Shown here in pieces: positions 1 through 8,176 of a stretch of 50,792 bases of DNA (within the stretch, counting starts at the first letter, position 1; each line of letters begins with the position of its first letter). The notes below the pieces were generated by a model that was not told the DNA's origin, searched no databases, and saw nothing but the letters and a program-made list of their open reading frames with translations. The stretch comes from Paenalicyclobacillus cellulosilyticus. Its GTDB lineage: Bacteria > Bacillota > Bacilli > Alicyclobacillales > Alicyclobacillaceae. The stretch is from the NCBI RefSeq assembly GCF_014647315.1, contig NZ_BMOY01000021.1:1-50792 (forward strand), written 5' to 3'. Both the position numbers and the translations under genes were made by a program.

Positions 1-2618
1 CCGGGTGCACCCGCGCCCGCGCCGGTCTGCCCGGCCGCAGCCCCGCCGGCCGCGCCGCCCGCATTGGCCGATCCCGCCGGGTTCCCGGCGAGCAAATCCT
101 GCAGCGCCGCGGACAGGGACGTATCCATGTACACCTGTTGGTTGAAGTCGATGATGACCCGCTGCAGCTGCGGCAAGGAGTTCTGGCGGTTGGCGACCAG
201 GTACACCGGCTCGATGTAGAGCACCGCCCGGCCCACCGGGATGAGGAGCAAATCCCCCCGCACCACCTGCGACCCTTGCTGGTTCCACAGCGTGAGCTGC
301 TGCGAGATGGCCGGGTTGGCGTCAATCTGGTTCTCCGCCTGCATCGGCCCGGTCACCCACTCCGACTGCGGGAACTGGTAGAGCGTCAGGCGGCCGTAAG
401 ACCCCGGCTCGTTGTCGGCGATGAACCACCCGTTCAGGTTGTCCTTGTTGGCCGGCGTGAACAATACGCTCACCACGAAGTGCGGCCGCGCCTGGTCCGG
501 CATGCGGATTTCCTGGTACACCGGCGGGCGCTGCGTCACCTGGTTCTGCTGGTAGATCTGGTTGGCGATGGCCCACAGGTCCTCTTGGTTGTAGAACGCC
601 GCCGGATCGGTCATGTGGTAGCGCGTCAATGCCTGCGCCTGCACCTGGAACAAATCGGTCGGATACCGGAAGTGGGCCGCCACGTCGGCCGGCACCTTGG
701 TGGTAAACAGCCCAGGATAGATGCGCATCCATGTCCGGATGAGCGGGTCCGTCGGGTCCACCACGTAGAACGTGGTCTTGCCGGTGTAGGCGTCCACCAC
801 CACCTTGACCGAGTTGCGGATGTAGGCCGTGCCCATCTCCGGCTGGGCGTACGGGATGTTGGGCGTCTGGGTGTAAGCGTCGAACATCCACTGGATGTGG
901 CCGCGGCCGTCGATGAACGCGAACGCGTCGTGATCGTAACGGAGGAACGGCGCGATGTCCGCCGCCCGCCGGTAGATGTTGCGGTCAAACAGGTACAGCG
1001 ACTTGGTCGTCAGTTGATCCGACGTGTAAAAGCGCAAGGTACCCAGTTCCAGCGTGAGCAGCCAGCGGTTGCCGTACACCGGCAGGCCGTACCCGCCCTG
1101 GTAGTGGGAGGCGTGATCCTCCGATCCGACCGGGTAGTCGAACTCGGGCTGCTTGGACGGGGCGATGACGTCGTTGTCCATCAGCCCGAAGTAAATCTCC
1201 GGGCGGGTGATGCGCGGGATAGGCGGTTGGGTCTCCTGGGGTGTGTTTTTCGCCCACATCACCGGCAGGCCGTCGGCGGTGAACTGATTCACCGGGCTGA
1301 TGGCTATGCCGTACCCGTGGGTGTACACCAGCGTCCGGTTGACCCACGTCTGCACCGGCACCTGGTCCACGTTCATCTCCCGCACTGAGCTGTAGACGGT
1401 GGCTTGGCCGTAGCGGTCCACCTGCGCGGGCGTGAACTGGAAGTAGCTCTTGAAGCTCTGCAACTGGTTGAAGATGGCTGTCGTCTGCCCCTGGTCGTTG
1501 ACGCGGACGTTGTCCAGCGCATTCTTCTCCCGCGCCACGTCCGCCGCGGTGAGCCGGTCCGAGGGCACGAACGGCTTCGCCGTGACGTGATCGATCCCGA
1601 CCGCCCAGCGGGTGGCGTCGATGGTGTACCCGATGTACGGCAGCTCGACGATGTTCTGGTTCGGGTGCACGTACAGCCCGTTGACAAGGCCGTTGACCAG
1701 CGCGCGGACGACCACCAATCCGACGTACGCGGCGAACGCCCCGATGGGCAACTTCCAGCCGCGGGCGCGCAGGCGGACAAAGCCGTCCCGCAGTGCCAGG
1801 ACCCGGTACGGCTGCGCGGCGAGCACCGCGAACGCCGCCGCCACCACGAGGAGCGCCAGCACTTCAAGCCGCGAGAACACCGGCAGCGTCAGGCGGGCGG
1901 TGACGAAGTCCGGCCCGAACAAGAACGTGCCGTTGCCGGACGTCAGCAACAATTCATAGCGGGCCAGCCAAGCGAGCGCCGCCAGGCAGAGGAAGATGAA
2001 CGCGCCGATGCCCATCAGCACCCGGACCTGGGCGGCAATCCGCTGTCCCAAAGGCGGCCCGGCGGTGATGAACGCCTGGCGCGCGAAGAGGGCGAGCAAA
2101 GCGACGACGCGCGGGACGGCAAAGAGCACGGCCGTCCCCAGCAGCCGGCCGACGATGCCGGTCAAGACCGGCAGGTCGTACACGTAGAACGCATCGTCAA
2201 GGTGCAGGAGCGGATCGCGCCGGTGAAACGGCACGTGCTGGAAGAACGCGTACCAGGTGCTCGCGTCGATGGTCCACATGCCGTAGCCGATGCCCCAGCC
2301 TGCCACCGCAGCGGCATAGACCAGGCCACGGTACAAAAAGCGCGGCAACACCCCGGAGAGCGGCCGCACGGCCACCCAGCCGAGCCAGGCGTAGACGATG
2401 GCCCCGCCATAACGAAACGCAAGCTCCAGCCACAGGTTCTTCAAATAGACGAAGCCGTAGCCGAGCGCGGCGTGTTCGCGATAGAGGAACAAAAGGTGCA
2501 AGAAGGTCTGGATGAACGAGATAAGGACAATGAGGAGGAACACCAACAGGGCGAAACGGCTCACCCGCCGCTGCCACCGCTGGAACGGTTGCGCGAAGCT
2601 TTCGGGAAACACGACCAT
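1..2618 (-). CDS. UPF0182 family membrane protein, C-terminus cut by window edge
   Basis: Reading the minus strand from an ATG at 2618 gives an open frame that runs off the left edge (about 872 codons present). An in-frame TGA lies 30 nt upstream, so this is close to the true start. The N-terminal third holds about seven hydrophobic segments (the first follows the basic stretch ending RWQRRVSRF). A long extracytoplasmic-looking region follows, with phrases typical of UPF0182 such as WVNRTLVYTHGYG, YIRNSVKVVVDAYTG and NRQNSLPQL. UPF0182 proteins are usually 900-1000 residues, so only a short tail is missing, and the visible end is Gly/Ala-rich (GGAAAGQTGAGAGAP). The family has no established biochemical function. 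The downstream neighbour is outside the window; mtnB lies upstream on the same strand with a weak terminator between them. Confidence 0.9.
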   Translation of the reverse strand, partial: MVVFPESFAQPFQRWQRRVSRFALLVFLLIVLISFIQTFLHLLFLYREHAALGYGFVYLKNLWLELAFRYGGAIVYAWLGWVAVRPLSGVLPRFLYRGLVYAAAVAGWGIGYGMWTIDASTWYAFFQHVPFHRRDPLLHLDDAFYVYDLPVLTGIVGRLLGTAVLFAVPRVVALLALFARQAFITAGPPLGQRIAAQVRVLMGIGAFIFLCLAALAWLARYELLLTSGNGTFLFGPDFVTARLTLPVFSRLEVLALLVVAAAFAVLAAQPYRVLALRDGFVRLRARGWKLPIGAFAAYVGLVVVRALVNGLVNGLYVHPNQNIVELPYIGYTIDATRWAVGIDHVTAKPFVPSDRLTAADVAREKNALDNVRVNDQGQTTAIFNQLQSFKSYFQFTPAQVDRYGQATVYSSVREMNVDQVPVQTWVNRTLVYTHGYGIAISPVNQFTADGLPVMWAKNTPQETQPPIPRITRPEIYFGLMDNDVIAPSKQPEFDYPVGSEDHASHYQGGYGLPVYGNRWLLTLELGTLRFYTSDQLTTKSLYLFDRNIYRRAADIAPFLRYDHDAFAFIDGRGHIQWMFDAYTQTPNIPYAQPEMGTAYIRNSVKVVVDAYTGKTTFYVVDPTDPLIRTWMRIYPGLFTTKVPADVAAHFRYPTDLFQVQAQALTRYHMTDPAAFYNQEDLWAIANQIYQQNQVTQRPPVYQEIRMPDQARPHFVVSVLFTPANKDNLNGWFIADNEPGSYGRLTLYQFPQSEWVTGPMQAENQIDANPAISQQLTLWNQQGSQVVRGDLLLIPVGRAVLYIEPVYLVANRQNSLPQLQRVIIDFNQQVYMDTSLSAALQDLLAGNPAGSANAGGAAGGAAAGQTGAGAGAP

Positions 2619-2743
2619 GCCGACGACCCCGTCTCCACTCCGACTTCACAGGCAGTGCGCACGGACGCGCGGATCCGGTGTCCACGCCCCGCGCCGCGTA
2701 CCATGGAAATCCGTGTCAACCTGCGCCAAAACGAAACCTTGGC

Positions 2744-2764
2744 AAAAATTGCTCAGCGCAATTT
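2744..2764 (-). terminator. Weak intrinsic terminator after mtnB
   Basis: On the minus strand AAATTGC-gctga-GCAATTT forms a 7-bp stem with a 5-nt loop and runs into TTTTT. It starts 10 nt past the mtnB stop codon. The stem is AT-rich and short, so efficiency is uncertain. Confidence 0.5.
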
Positions 2765-2773
2765 GATTGTACT

Positions 2774-3406
2774 TCAGCCGCGCAACAGCCGCAAGGTGAG
2801 CACATATTGGAACAGAAACTCGAACGCCTCCAGGTAGCGTTTGGCTGCGGCAGGTGTATCACCCCAGGCGTAGATGCCGTGGTTGCGGACAAGCACCCCT
2901 GGCACGCCGGGCCGGACGGCGGCCAACACCGCGTCGGCCAAGGCGGGGATGTCGTGCAAGTTCTCGACGATGGGCACCTGGATGCAGGCGTCTGGCTCCC
3001 AGTGATCGAGCGCTTTGAGCAGCTCATGGCCCGCGATGGACACCGCGCCCTCCGCGAAATACACCTCGCTTGCCAGATTGTTGTACACCGTATGCACGTG
3101 GAGGATGCAGCCGCAGCTGAGCGCCTGGTAGAGCTTCGTGTGCACGATGGTCTCCGCGGACGGCCTGTGAGACGGATCCACCGCATCCAGCACGCGCAGC
3201 TCGCTGTCCACGTAGATGACGTCCGGCGGCGTCAGGTGTTGCTTGTCGGCACCGCTGCGCGTGATGGCCAGCGCCAGCGGGTGTTGGCGCACGCACACGG
3301 ACAGATTGCCGCTCGTGGCCGGCAACCAGCCTTTCGCCGCCAGCTCGTCCGCCAGCGCGCACAACACCTGCGGCGCATCGCGCCACGGGGTCAAGGTTTC
3401 CGCCAA
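2774..3406 (-). CDS. mtnB: Methylthioribulose-1-phosphate dehydratase
   Basis: 210 residues, a class II aldolase/adducin-fold enzyme. It dehydrates 5-methylthioribulose-1-phosphate to 2,3-diketo-5-methylthiopentyl-1-phosphate in the methionine salvage pathway. Visible family signatures are the N-terminal substrate-binding phrase ATSGNLSV, the zinc-binding HVHT of CILHVHTVYNN (near residue 103), and the C-terminal LVRNHGIYAWG containing a third metal ligand. Length matches Bacillus MtnB (about 209). The ATG overlaps the end of mtnX by 16 bp, so the gene is the last of a mtnW-mtnX-mtnB operon. In that operon the order of genes matches three consecutive or near-consecutive pathway steps. Confidence 0.95.
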   Translation of the reverse strand: MAETLTPWRDAPQVLCALADELAAKGWLPATSGNLSVCVRQHPLALAITRSGADKQHLTPPDVIYVDSELRVLDAVDPSHRPSAETIVHTKLYQALSCGCILHVHTVYNNLASEVYFAEGAVSIAGHELLKALDHWEPDACIQVPIVENLHDIPALADAVLAAVRPGVPGVLVRNHGIYAWGDTPAAAKRYLEAFEFLFQYVLTLRLLRG

Positions 3407-4176
3407 AAGTCGTCCCCTCCCCGCGCGAGTTCGGTCAACCCGCGCACAATGTCGTGAAAGTCGTCAAACGCAGCGTGCGGCAATCCCTCTTCCGCACAGG
3501 CGCGCAAGAGTCCCGCCCGGGCGAAGACAAAGTCGGCCATGCGCGCCGCCTTGAGGTCGGTCACCCCGTCGCCGATCACGATCCGCCGCGCGGCGCCTTG
3601 GCCGTACCGCCGGAGAACCGACGGTTTGCACAGCCCGCAGCCGCCGTCGCACAGCTCGTCGCACGGCTCGGACCAGACGACGCGCAGGCGCTCACCGCTT
3701 GTGTCGATGTGGTTGCGAAAGACGCGCAGCTTGTCCCGGTACGGAGCGAGCGCCGGATCGACGAAGAAATCGAAGCCCCCGCTGACCACGGAGAGCGGCC
3801 AGCCGCGCGCGGCGCAGAACGCCACGAACTCGGCGAAACCGGCGCGGATGCGCACCGTCTCGCGGGCAAAGCGGGCCACCTCGGGGAAGCGGACGCTCGG
3901 GATGAGCGCGAACATGCGCCCCACGCCTTCCGCCACGCTCATCCGCCGCTCGGTGACCGCCTGGATGAGCGGCTCGGCCTCCGCGGGGACGAAGCGGCGC
4001 ATGATCTGGACAATCATGTCGTTCTCCGAGATGGTGCCGTCGAAGTCGCAGAAGATGGCGACGGAGGGGCTGGCGGCGCCTGGCCTCCCGGCCGCGTCCG
4101 TCGCCGCGGCGGGTTCGGGCGCGCGGACCGCAGCCAGTCCCGGCGGGTGCCCTTTCCCGCGCGGCGCCCCGCTCAT
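3391..4176 (-). CDS. mtnX: 2-hydroxy-3-keto-5-methylthiopentenyl-1-phosphate phosphatase
   Basis: 261 residues from an ATG whose ATGA overlaps the mtnW stop, implying translational coupling; the same frame stays open upstream inside mtnW but without family similarity. A HAD-superfamily phosphatase: motif I FCDFDGTISEND near residue 43 carries the nucleophilic Asp, motif II is SVVSGG, and motif IV is IGDGVTDLKAA. The Cys-rich phrase CDGGCGLCKPS preceding motif III is common in MtnX. It removes phosphate from the enol product of MtnW to give the acireductone used by MtnD. In many other bacteria MtnW and MtnX are replaced by the single enolase-phosphatase MtnC; the split pair is the Bacillus arrangement. 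The first 35 residues are a low-complexity Ala/Pro extension of unknown role. Confidence 0.93.
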   Translation of the reverse strand: MSGAPRGKGHPPGLAAVRAPEPAAATDAAGRPGAASPSVAIFCDFDGTISENDMIVQIMRRFVPAEAEPLIQAVTERRMSVAEGVGRMFALIPSVRFPEVARFARETVRIRAGFAEFVAFCAARGWPLSVVSGGFDFFVDPALAPYRDKLRVFRNHIDTSGERLRVVWSEPCDELCDGGCGLCKPSVLRRYGQGAARRIVIGDGVTDLKAARMADFVFARAGLLRACAEEGLPHAAFDDFHDIVRGLTELARGGDDFWRKP

Positions 4177-5423
4177 TCCGCCACCCCCCAGCGGGCGATG
4201 GCTTGCGCCAACGGCTCGCTCGCCTGCGCCGCCTCGCGCAGCGGCCGGCCGGAGATGGCCGCTTGGACGGCCGCGACGAACGCCTGGCCCCCTGCCGTCG
4301 CCCCGCCGGGGTGGCCGTGGATGGCGCCGCCCGCGTTGACAATGAAATCGGTGCCGAAGTCGCGGAGCAGAACCGGCACCATGCCGGGGTGGATACCGGC
4401 CGACGGCGCGGGCAGACAAGGTTTGTGCGGCGACGGGCCGCGCAGGGCGCCAAGGACCGCTGCACCCTCTTCCTTGGCGAGCGTGACGGAGCCGTACGGT
4501 GACGGGTAGATGACGATGTCCGCCCCCGCCAGCCGCAGCAGTTGCCCGAGCACGATGCTGGCGGCGATGCCGTGGCGGGGTGCGGCGTACAGAGCGCCCG
4601 CGACGGCCGGGTGAGCCATGATGGGTACCTGGATGGCGGGGTCGGCCGCGAGTTCCTGCAGGATGTCCAAGCCGTAAGCGAACACGTTGAACAACAATGC
4701 GCCGGCGCCAAGGTCCGCCAGGCGGCGGGCGCGATCGCGCAGCTCATACGTGGGCCCGGTCAGGTTGACGGCGTACGCCACCTTGCGCCCGGTGGTCCCG
4801 GCCACGCGCTCTGCCGCGCGGACGTACGCCGCGACGCGCGCCTCCGGGGTCGCCAGCTGCTCGCTGAAGAAAATTTCGTCGTCCTTGATGAGGTCGACGC
4901 CGCCCAAGGCCTGCTCGGTAAAGTGCTCGACGAGGGCATCGAGCGGCATGCCGATGCACGACTTGAAGATGCTCATGATGAGCGGCCGCCCCTCGACGCC
5001 AAGGCGCTGGCGGACGCCGGCGACGCCGAACTTGGGCCCCGGAAACTGGCGGACGAACGCCTCGGGGAGGCGCAGGCCGACCAGCTTGATGTCGCCGTCC
5101 ATCGACAGCTTGCCGAAGACTGTGGTCAACAGCGCCGGGATGCGCGGCGTGAGGTTGCGCACCGGATACCCGACTTCAATTTCGGCCAGGATGGAGCCGT
5201 CTTGGTGTTCCGCGAGAATGCGCGTCTCGCCCACCGTCCCGCAGTAGGGTTTCAGCTGTGCTTGGCGGGCTGCCGGGAGATCGGTCCATGACCCGACCGT
5301 CAACCCGACGGCGATAGACTCGGCGCGCTTGCGCAAGTCCTTGTCCCGGGTTACCAGCCGGTATGTCGCAACGATGTAGTCCGGTCCGATGGATGGCGAG
5401 TTCGTGCCGGACAGATGTGTCAT
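4173..5423 (-). CDS. mtnW: 2,3-diketo-5-methylthiopentyl-1-phosphate enolase (RuBisCO-like protein)
   Basis: 416 residues. It enolises 2,3-diketo-5-methylthiopentyl-1-phosphate. The RuBisCO large-chain fold is recognisable from the N-terminal domain (DYIVATYRL) and the barrel motif GGVDLIKDDEIFF, which contains the Lys that is carbamylated and the two acidic metal ligands, followed by NAGGAIHGHPGG near the C-terminus. The start chosen is the ATG at 5423, preceded by AAAGGAAGG; the frame stays open 417 nt further upstream but that part looks like noise through a terminator. First gene of mtnW-mtnX-mtnB. mtnA and mtnK, which would supply the substrate, are not in the window, and mtnD is in a separate unit at 11907. 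Confidence 0.95.
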   Translation of the reverse strand: MTHLSGTNSPSIGPDYIVATYRLVTRDKDLRKRAESIAVGLTVGSWTDLPAARQAQLKPYCGTVGETRILAEHQDGSILAEIEVGYPVRNLTPRIPALLTTVFGKLSMDGDIKLVGLRLPEAFVRQFPGPKFGVAGVRQRLGVEGRPLIMSIFKSCIGMPLDALVEHFTEQALGGVDLIKDDEIFFSEQLATPEARVAAYVRAAERVAGTTGRKVAYAVNLTGPTYELRDRARRLADLGAGALLFNVFAYGLDILQELAADPAIQVPIMAHPAVAGALYAAPRHGIAASIVLGQLLRLAGADIVIYPSPYGSVTLAKEEGAAVLGALRGPSPHKPCLPAPSAGIHPGMVPVLLRDFGTDFIVNAGGAIHGHPGGATAGGQAFVAAVQAAISGRPLREAAQASEPLAQAIARWGVAE

Positions 5424-5631
5424 GGTGTCGGTCACCTTCCTTTGTGCAAAGAAGCGCGGCCTATGGAAGCAGCGCGGACAAGCCCGATGGGAGCGCCGCC
5501 CAGGGCGCGATCCCAGGCGACGGCGACCGCATGCCGGCTGACGCGCCCCCGGACGGGCGCTATCGACACCGGCACAATGGCGTGCGGTGCCTCCAAGGTC
5601 CGGTGCGGCCAACACCGGCGCGCCGGACGAT
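5424..5631 (-). other. Untranslated leader of mtnW, no recognised riboswitch
   Basis: About 208 nt of non-coding minus-strand sequence lie between the upstream terminator and the mtnW start. In Bacillus, methionine-salvage genes are often under S-box (SAM-I) control, so I looked for the conserved GGAGGGA/CTGGCCC and GAAGCCCGGCAACC elements and did not find them. One GC-rich hairpin (CACCGCAC..GTGCCGGTG, imperfect) is present near 5560-5600. No convincing -35/-10 pair could be fixed either. Confidence 0.4.
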
Positions 5632-5669
5632 GCAAACAAAAACGGCCTCTTTCTCACGCTGAAAGAGGC
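5632..5669 (-). terminator. Intrinsic terminator after the Rpn-type gene
   Basis: On the minus strand GCCTCTTTC-agcgtga-GAAAGAGGC is a perfect 9-bp stem followed by CGTTTTTGTTT. It lies 34 nt past the stop of the nuclease gene at 5704 and upstream of the mtnW leader, so it separates the two units. Confidence 0.85.
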
Positions 5670-5703
5670 GATGCCTTCAATGTAGCATGGCCGAATAGGG
5701 GTG

Positions 5704-6498
5704 TCAATGCAACAGCCTCTGAATCTCTTCCAACTTGGTTGGCGGCAATCCGGTGATGTCGGCCACTTCGTCGACCGAAGCACCCCGTGCAAACAGTTTT
5801 TTCGCAACCTGGATTGCCATTTCCTCCCGTCCTTCTTCACGCCCTTCTTGAAACAGTTCCTCCACGAGCTTCGACACGCGCCTCAACTCCCTTCGCAACC
5901 GTAATCGTTGCGTTTCGTCCAGTGCCTGATCCGCGAATGTCAGCATCGCACTGACTACGAGATCACGCTCGATGTCATCAGACACCATCGCTGCGAGTGC
6001 CAACACACGGTCAAACGCTTGGTGATGGTCGCGCACCTGCATATTCATGGCCAGAGCCAAGCGCAGTCTGTCTTCAGGTTCCCAAATGCCCGTGAGCAGA
6101 TGCTTCTCCACCGCATTCAATGCTTCATCTCCATTTAACCGCGACAGAAATACGTTTTCCACCCTGTACACGGCAACGCCGATGTCGAGCTGCGAGGGCG
6201 CGGCCATCACATTCGCATGGTACAACACTACGGTACGGATTCGTGCCTGGTACAGATGCGCCAGCCGCGCATCGTATTCGAGAAACCGGTGCAGCGTCGG
6301 TTCGCGCTTGCTTTGAAACTCCAGGTGAAAGAGTTGTCCGTCCTGCATTCGCCACACCTTGTCCATACGCAATGTACTCGCGGGCAACTCGGTGGGAACC
6401 GGTTCTGTCAATTCAACACCCTGGATCCCGAACGCAGACAATGCATCCTTGGACAAGGAGCGAGTGAGAGCTTTCATCAGCGTATCTTGCCCAACCAT
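5704..6498 (-). CDS. Rpn family recombination-promoting nuclease / PD-(D/E)XK transposase-like protein
   Basis: 264 residues. The N-terminal half matches the Rpn/YhgA-like PD-(D/E)XK nuclease fold: the acidic residue in RMDKVWRMQDGQ and the catalytic LEFQSK (E-x-Q-x-K variant) near residue 60 are visible. The C-terminal part has a charged EEGREEGREEMA segment followed by a helical tail with GASVDEVADITGLPP, which is the usual end of these proteins. SD AGAGGTGGGTGA precedes the ATG. Members promote RecA-independent recombination in E. coli and spread as mobile-like single genes. It stands alone with its own terminator and has lower GC than its neighbours, consistent with acquisition. Biological target unknown. 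Confidence 0.85.
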   Translation of the reverse strand: MVGQDTLMKALTRSLSKDALSAFGIQGVELTEPVPTELPASTLRMDKVWRMQDGQLFHLEFQSKREPTLHRFLEYDARLAHLYQARIRTVVLYHANVMAAPSQLDIGVAVYRVENVFLSRLNGDEALNAVEKHLLTGIWEPEDRLRLALAMNMQVRDHHQAFDRVLALAAMVSDDIERDLVVSAMLTFADQALDETQRLRLRRELRRVSKLVEELFQEGREEGREEMAIQVAKKLFARGASVDEVADITGLPPTKLEEIQRLLH

Positions 6499-6701
6499 TC
6501 ACCCACCTCTTTCATGGCTTGAAGTATACGCGGGAGAGTCGCACTGGGTCCATGATGCCGGGCAAGCGTACATATCGCTTTGAAAACTGTTCCACGTCGG
6601 ATGACGCCTGTGGCAACCAACGGGGTTTCGGGTTATGATGGGCAGCGAAGCGCCTGCTGGGCGCAGACCGATTTGAGTAGCCTAAATAGGAGGAACCACC
6701 C

Positions 6702-7715
6702 TTGGCCATTCTCGTCACAGGCGGAACGGGATACATCGGCAGCCATACGTGCGTGGCGTTGCTGGATGCAGGATATGACGTGGTCGTGCTTGATAACCTC
6801 GTGAACAGCAAGCGCACCGTGATGGAACGCATCGAGGAAATCACCGGCAAGAAGGTGCCGTTTGCCGCTGCGGACCTCCTCCATCGCGATGCGGTGAGGC
6901 GCGTGTTCGCGGAGTATCCGATTGACGGAGTCATTCACTTCGCGGGCCTCAAGGCGGTGGGTGAATCGGTGCGCCAGCCGCTGCGCTACTATCACAACAA
7001 CGTCACCGGTACTCTCGTTTTGTGCGACGTGATGCAGGAGTTCGGGGTACGGCGCCTGGTGTTCAGCTCGTCCGCCACCGTGTACGGAGCGCAGGACAAG
7101 GTGCCGTTTGTGGAGGACATGCCCAAGCAGCCGGTCAACCCGTACGGGCGGACGAAAGCCATGATTGAAGACATTCTGACCGACCTGGCCCGTGCCGACG
7201 ATCGATGGAGCATCGCCCTGTTACGCTACTTCAACCCGGTGGGGGCTCATCCGTCCGGCCGGATGGGTGAAGACCCTAACGGCATCCCGAACAACCTGAT
7301 GCCGTACATCACTCAGGTGGCCATTGGCAAGCTGAAGGAGCTGTCCGTCTTCGGCGGCGATTATCCTACCAAGGACGGTACCGGCGTGCGCGACTACATC
7401 CATGTCATGGACTTAGCCGCCGGGCACGTGAAGGCGCTGGAGTGGACGGCCCAACATCAGGGAGCCGACGCGTTCAACCTGGGAACGGGCGTCGGGTACA
7501 GCGTGCTCGAGGTGATCCAGGCGTTCGAAAAGGCGTCCGGGGTCAAGATCCCGTACCGAATCACGGAGCGGCGTCCGGGCGACGTGGCGGTCAGTTACGC
7601 CGATCCGACGAAGGCCGCACGGGTCCTTGGCTGGCGCGCGACGCGCGGGCTCGAAGAAATGTGCGCGGACGCCTGGCGATGGCAGGTCCAGAACCCCCGC
7701 GGGTATGAGGAATAA
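6702..7715 (+). CDS. galE: UDP-glucose 4-epimerase
   Basis: 337 residues starting at a TTG placed 8 nt after a strong AGGAGG (6688-6693). It interconverts UDP-glucose and UDP-galactose, supplying galactosyl units for cell-surface polymers and the Leloir pathway. It is an extended short-chain dehydrogenase: the NAD-binding GGTGYIGSH lies near residue 6, the catalytic Ser/Thr is in FSSSATVYG, and the YxxxK pair is in NPYGRTKAMIE. HVMDLAAGHVKAL and FNLGTGVGYSVLEV near the C-terminus are GalE-typical. It is divergent from the Rpn gene and stands alone; no other galactose gene is nearby, so a role in envelope polysaccharide is more likely than galactose catabolism. Confidence 0.95.
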   Translation: MAILVTGGTGYIGSHTCVALLDAGYDVVVLDNLVNSKRTVMERIEEITGKKVPFAAADLLHRDAVRRVFAEYPIDGVIHFAGLKAVGESVRQPLRYYHNNVTGTLVLCDVMQEFGVRRLVFSSSATVYGAQDKVPFVEDMPKQPVNPYGRTKAMIEDILTDLARADDRWSIALLRYFNPVGAHPSGRMGEDPNGIPNNLMPYITQVAIGKLKELSVFGGDYPTKDGTGVRDYIHVMDLAAGHVKALEWTAQHQGADAFNLGTGVGYSVLEVIQAFEKASGVKIPYRITERRPGDVAVSYADPTKAARVLGWRATRGLEEMCADAWRWQVQNPRGYEE

Positions 7716-7750
7716 GCAGCGGCACGAAAAAAGGTTCACGGTGGCCAGGC

Positions 7751-7784
7751 GCCGACCTCGCCGCCCTGGCCGCCGTGGAACACG
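7751..7784. repeat. 34-bp direct repeat, copy A (remnant of phosphoesterase 3' end)
   Basis: Identical over 34 bp to 8183-8216. Read on the minus strand in the phosphoesterase frame it gives VFHGGQGGEVG and then continues AWPP to a stop, so it looks like a second, separated C-terminus of the gene at 8177-8953. Together the copies bracket the HicB-like gene. Confidence 0.9.
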
Positions 7785-7824
7785 ATGATTCTATTCACTC
7801 GATGGTGATTTGGTGTTCACTCGA

Positions 7825-8007
7825 CTAAGAGCCCGCGCATGCGGGGACGTCTTCAAAATACAGTTCCAGGGCTTCACGCAGGTTGTCGAGCGCTTGCTCC
7901 ACTGTCTCGCCCTGACTTGCCACCTCCACCTCCAAACACCGAGCGACGTACCATTTACCGTCCTTCGTCACGGCCGCTGTCAGCCGTAACGGTCTGGTTT
8001 CGTTCAT
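7825..8007 (-). CDS. HicB-like small protein without a HicA partner
   Basis: 60 residues from an ATG preceded by CGGAGG. The sequence fits the HicB partial-RNase-H fold: an N-terminal beta hairpin (LTAAVTKDGKWYVARC), the turn EVEVASQGETVEQALDNLREAL and the tail ELYFEDVP. In type II toxin-antitoxin systems HicB neutralises the mRNA-cleaving HicA and often carries a C-terminal DNA-binding domain. Here that domain is absent and no HicA-sized frame with a GSH/His motif lies on either side. The gene sits between two copies of a 34-bp repeat derived from the neighbouring phosphoesterase gene. It may be an orphan antitoxin or a HicB-family protein with another role. Confidence 0.75.
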   Translation of the reverse strand: MNETRPLRLTAAVTKDGKWYVARCLEVEVASQGETVEQALDNLREALELYFEDVPACAGS

Positions 8008-8176
8008 CCTGACCATCCTCCGTGTTGCGAGAGAAACACGACCTGTTTCCTGAGTTTCGGATACATCATACCATGCATAACACACGCAATCAGGAGGGTG
8101 ATCCGTTCCTGACTCCTGGTCCCCTAAAAATGCAATGTCGGATACGCGGACAGACGGCAGCCCAAACGGCAATAAC

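Noticed and set aside
138-2837. Long plus-strand frames opposite the UPF0182 gene
   Set aside because: Low-complexity Arg/Val composition and no SD; the minus-strand frame has clear family phrases and TM helices.
5580-5600. T-box-like GGAGGCACCGCAC on the minus strand in the mtnW leader
   Set aside because: It lacks the TGGN needed to pair with the tRNA acceptor end, and no specifier stem or following terminator is present.
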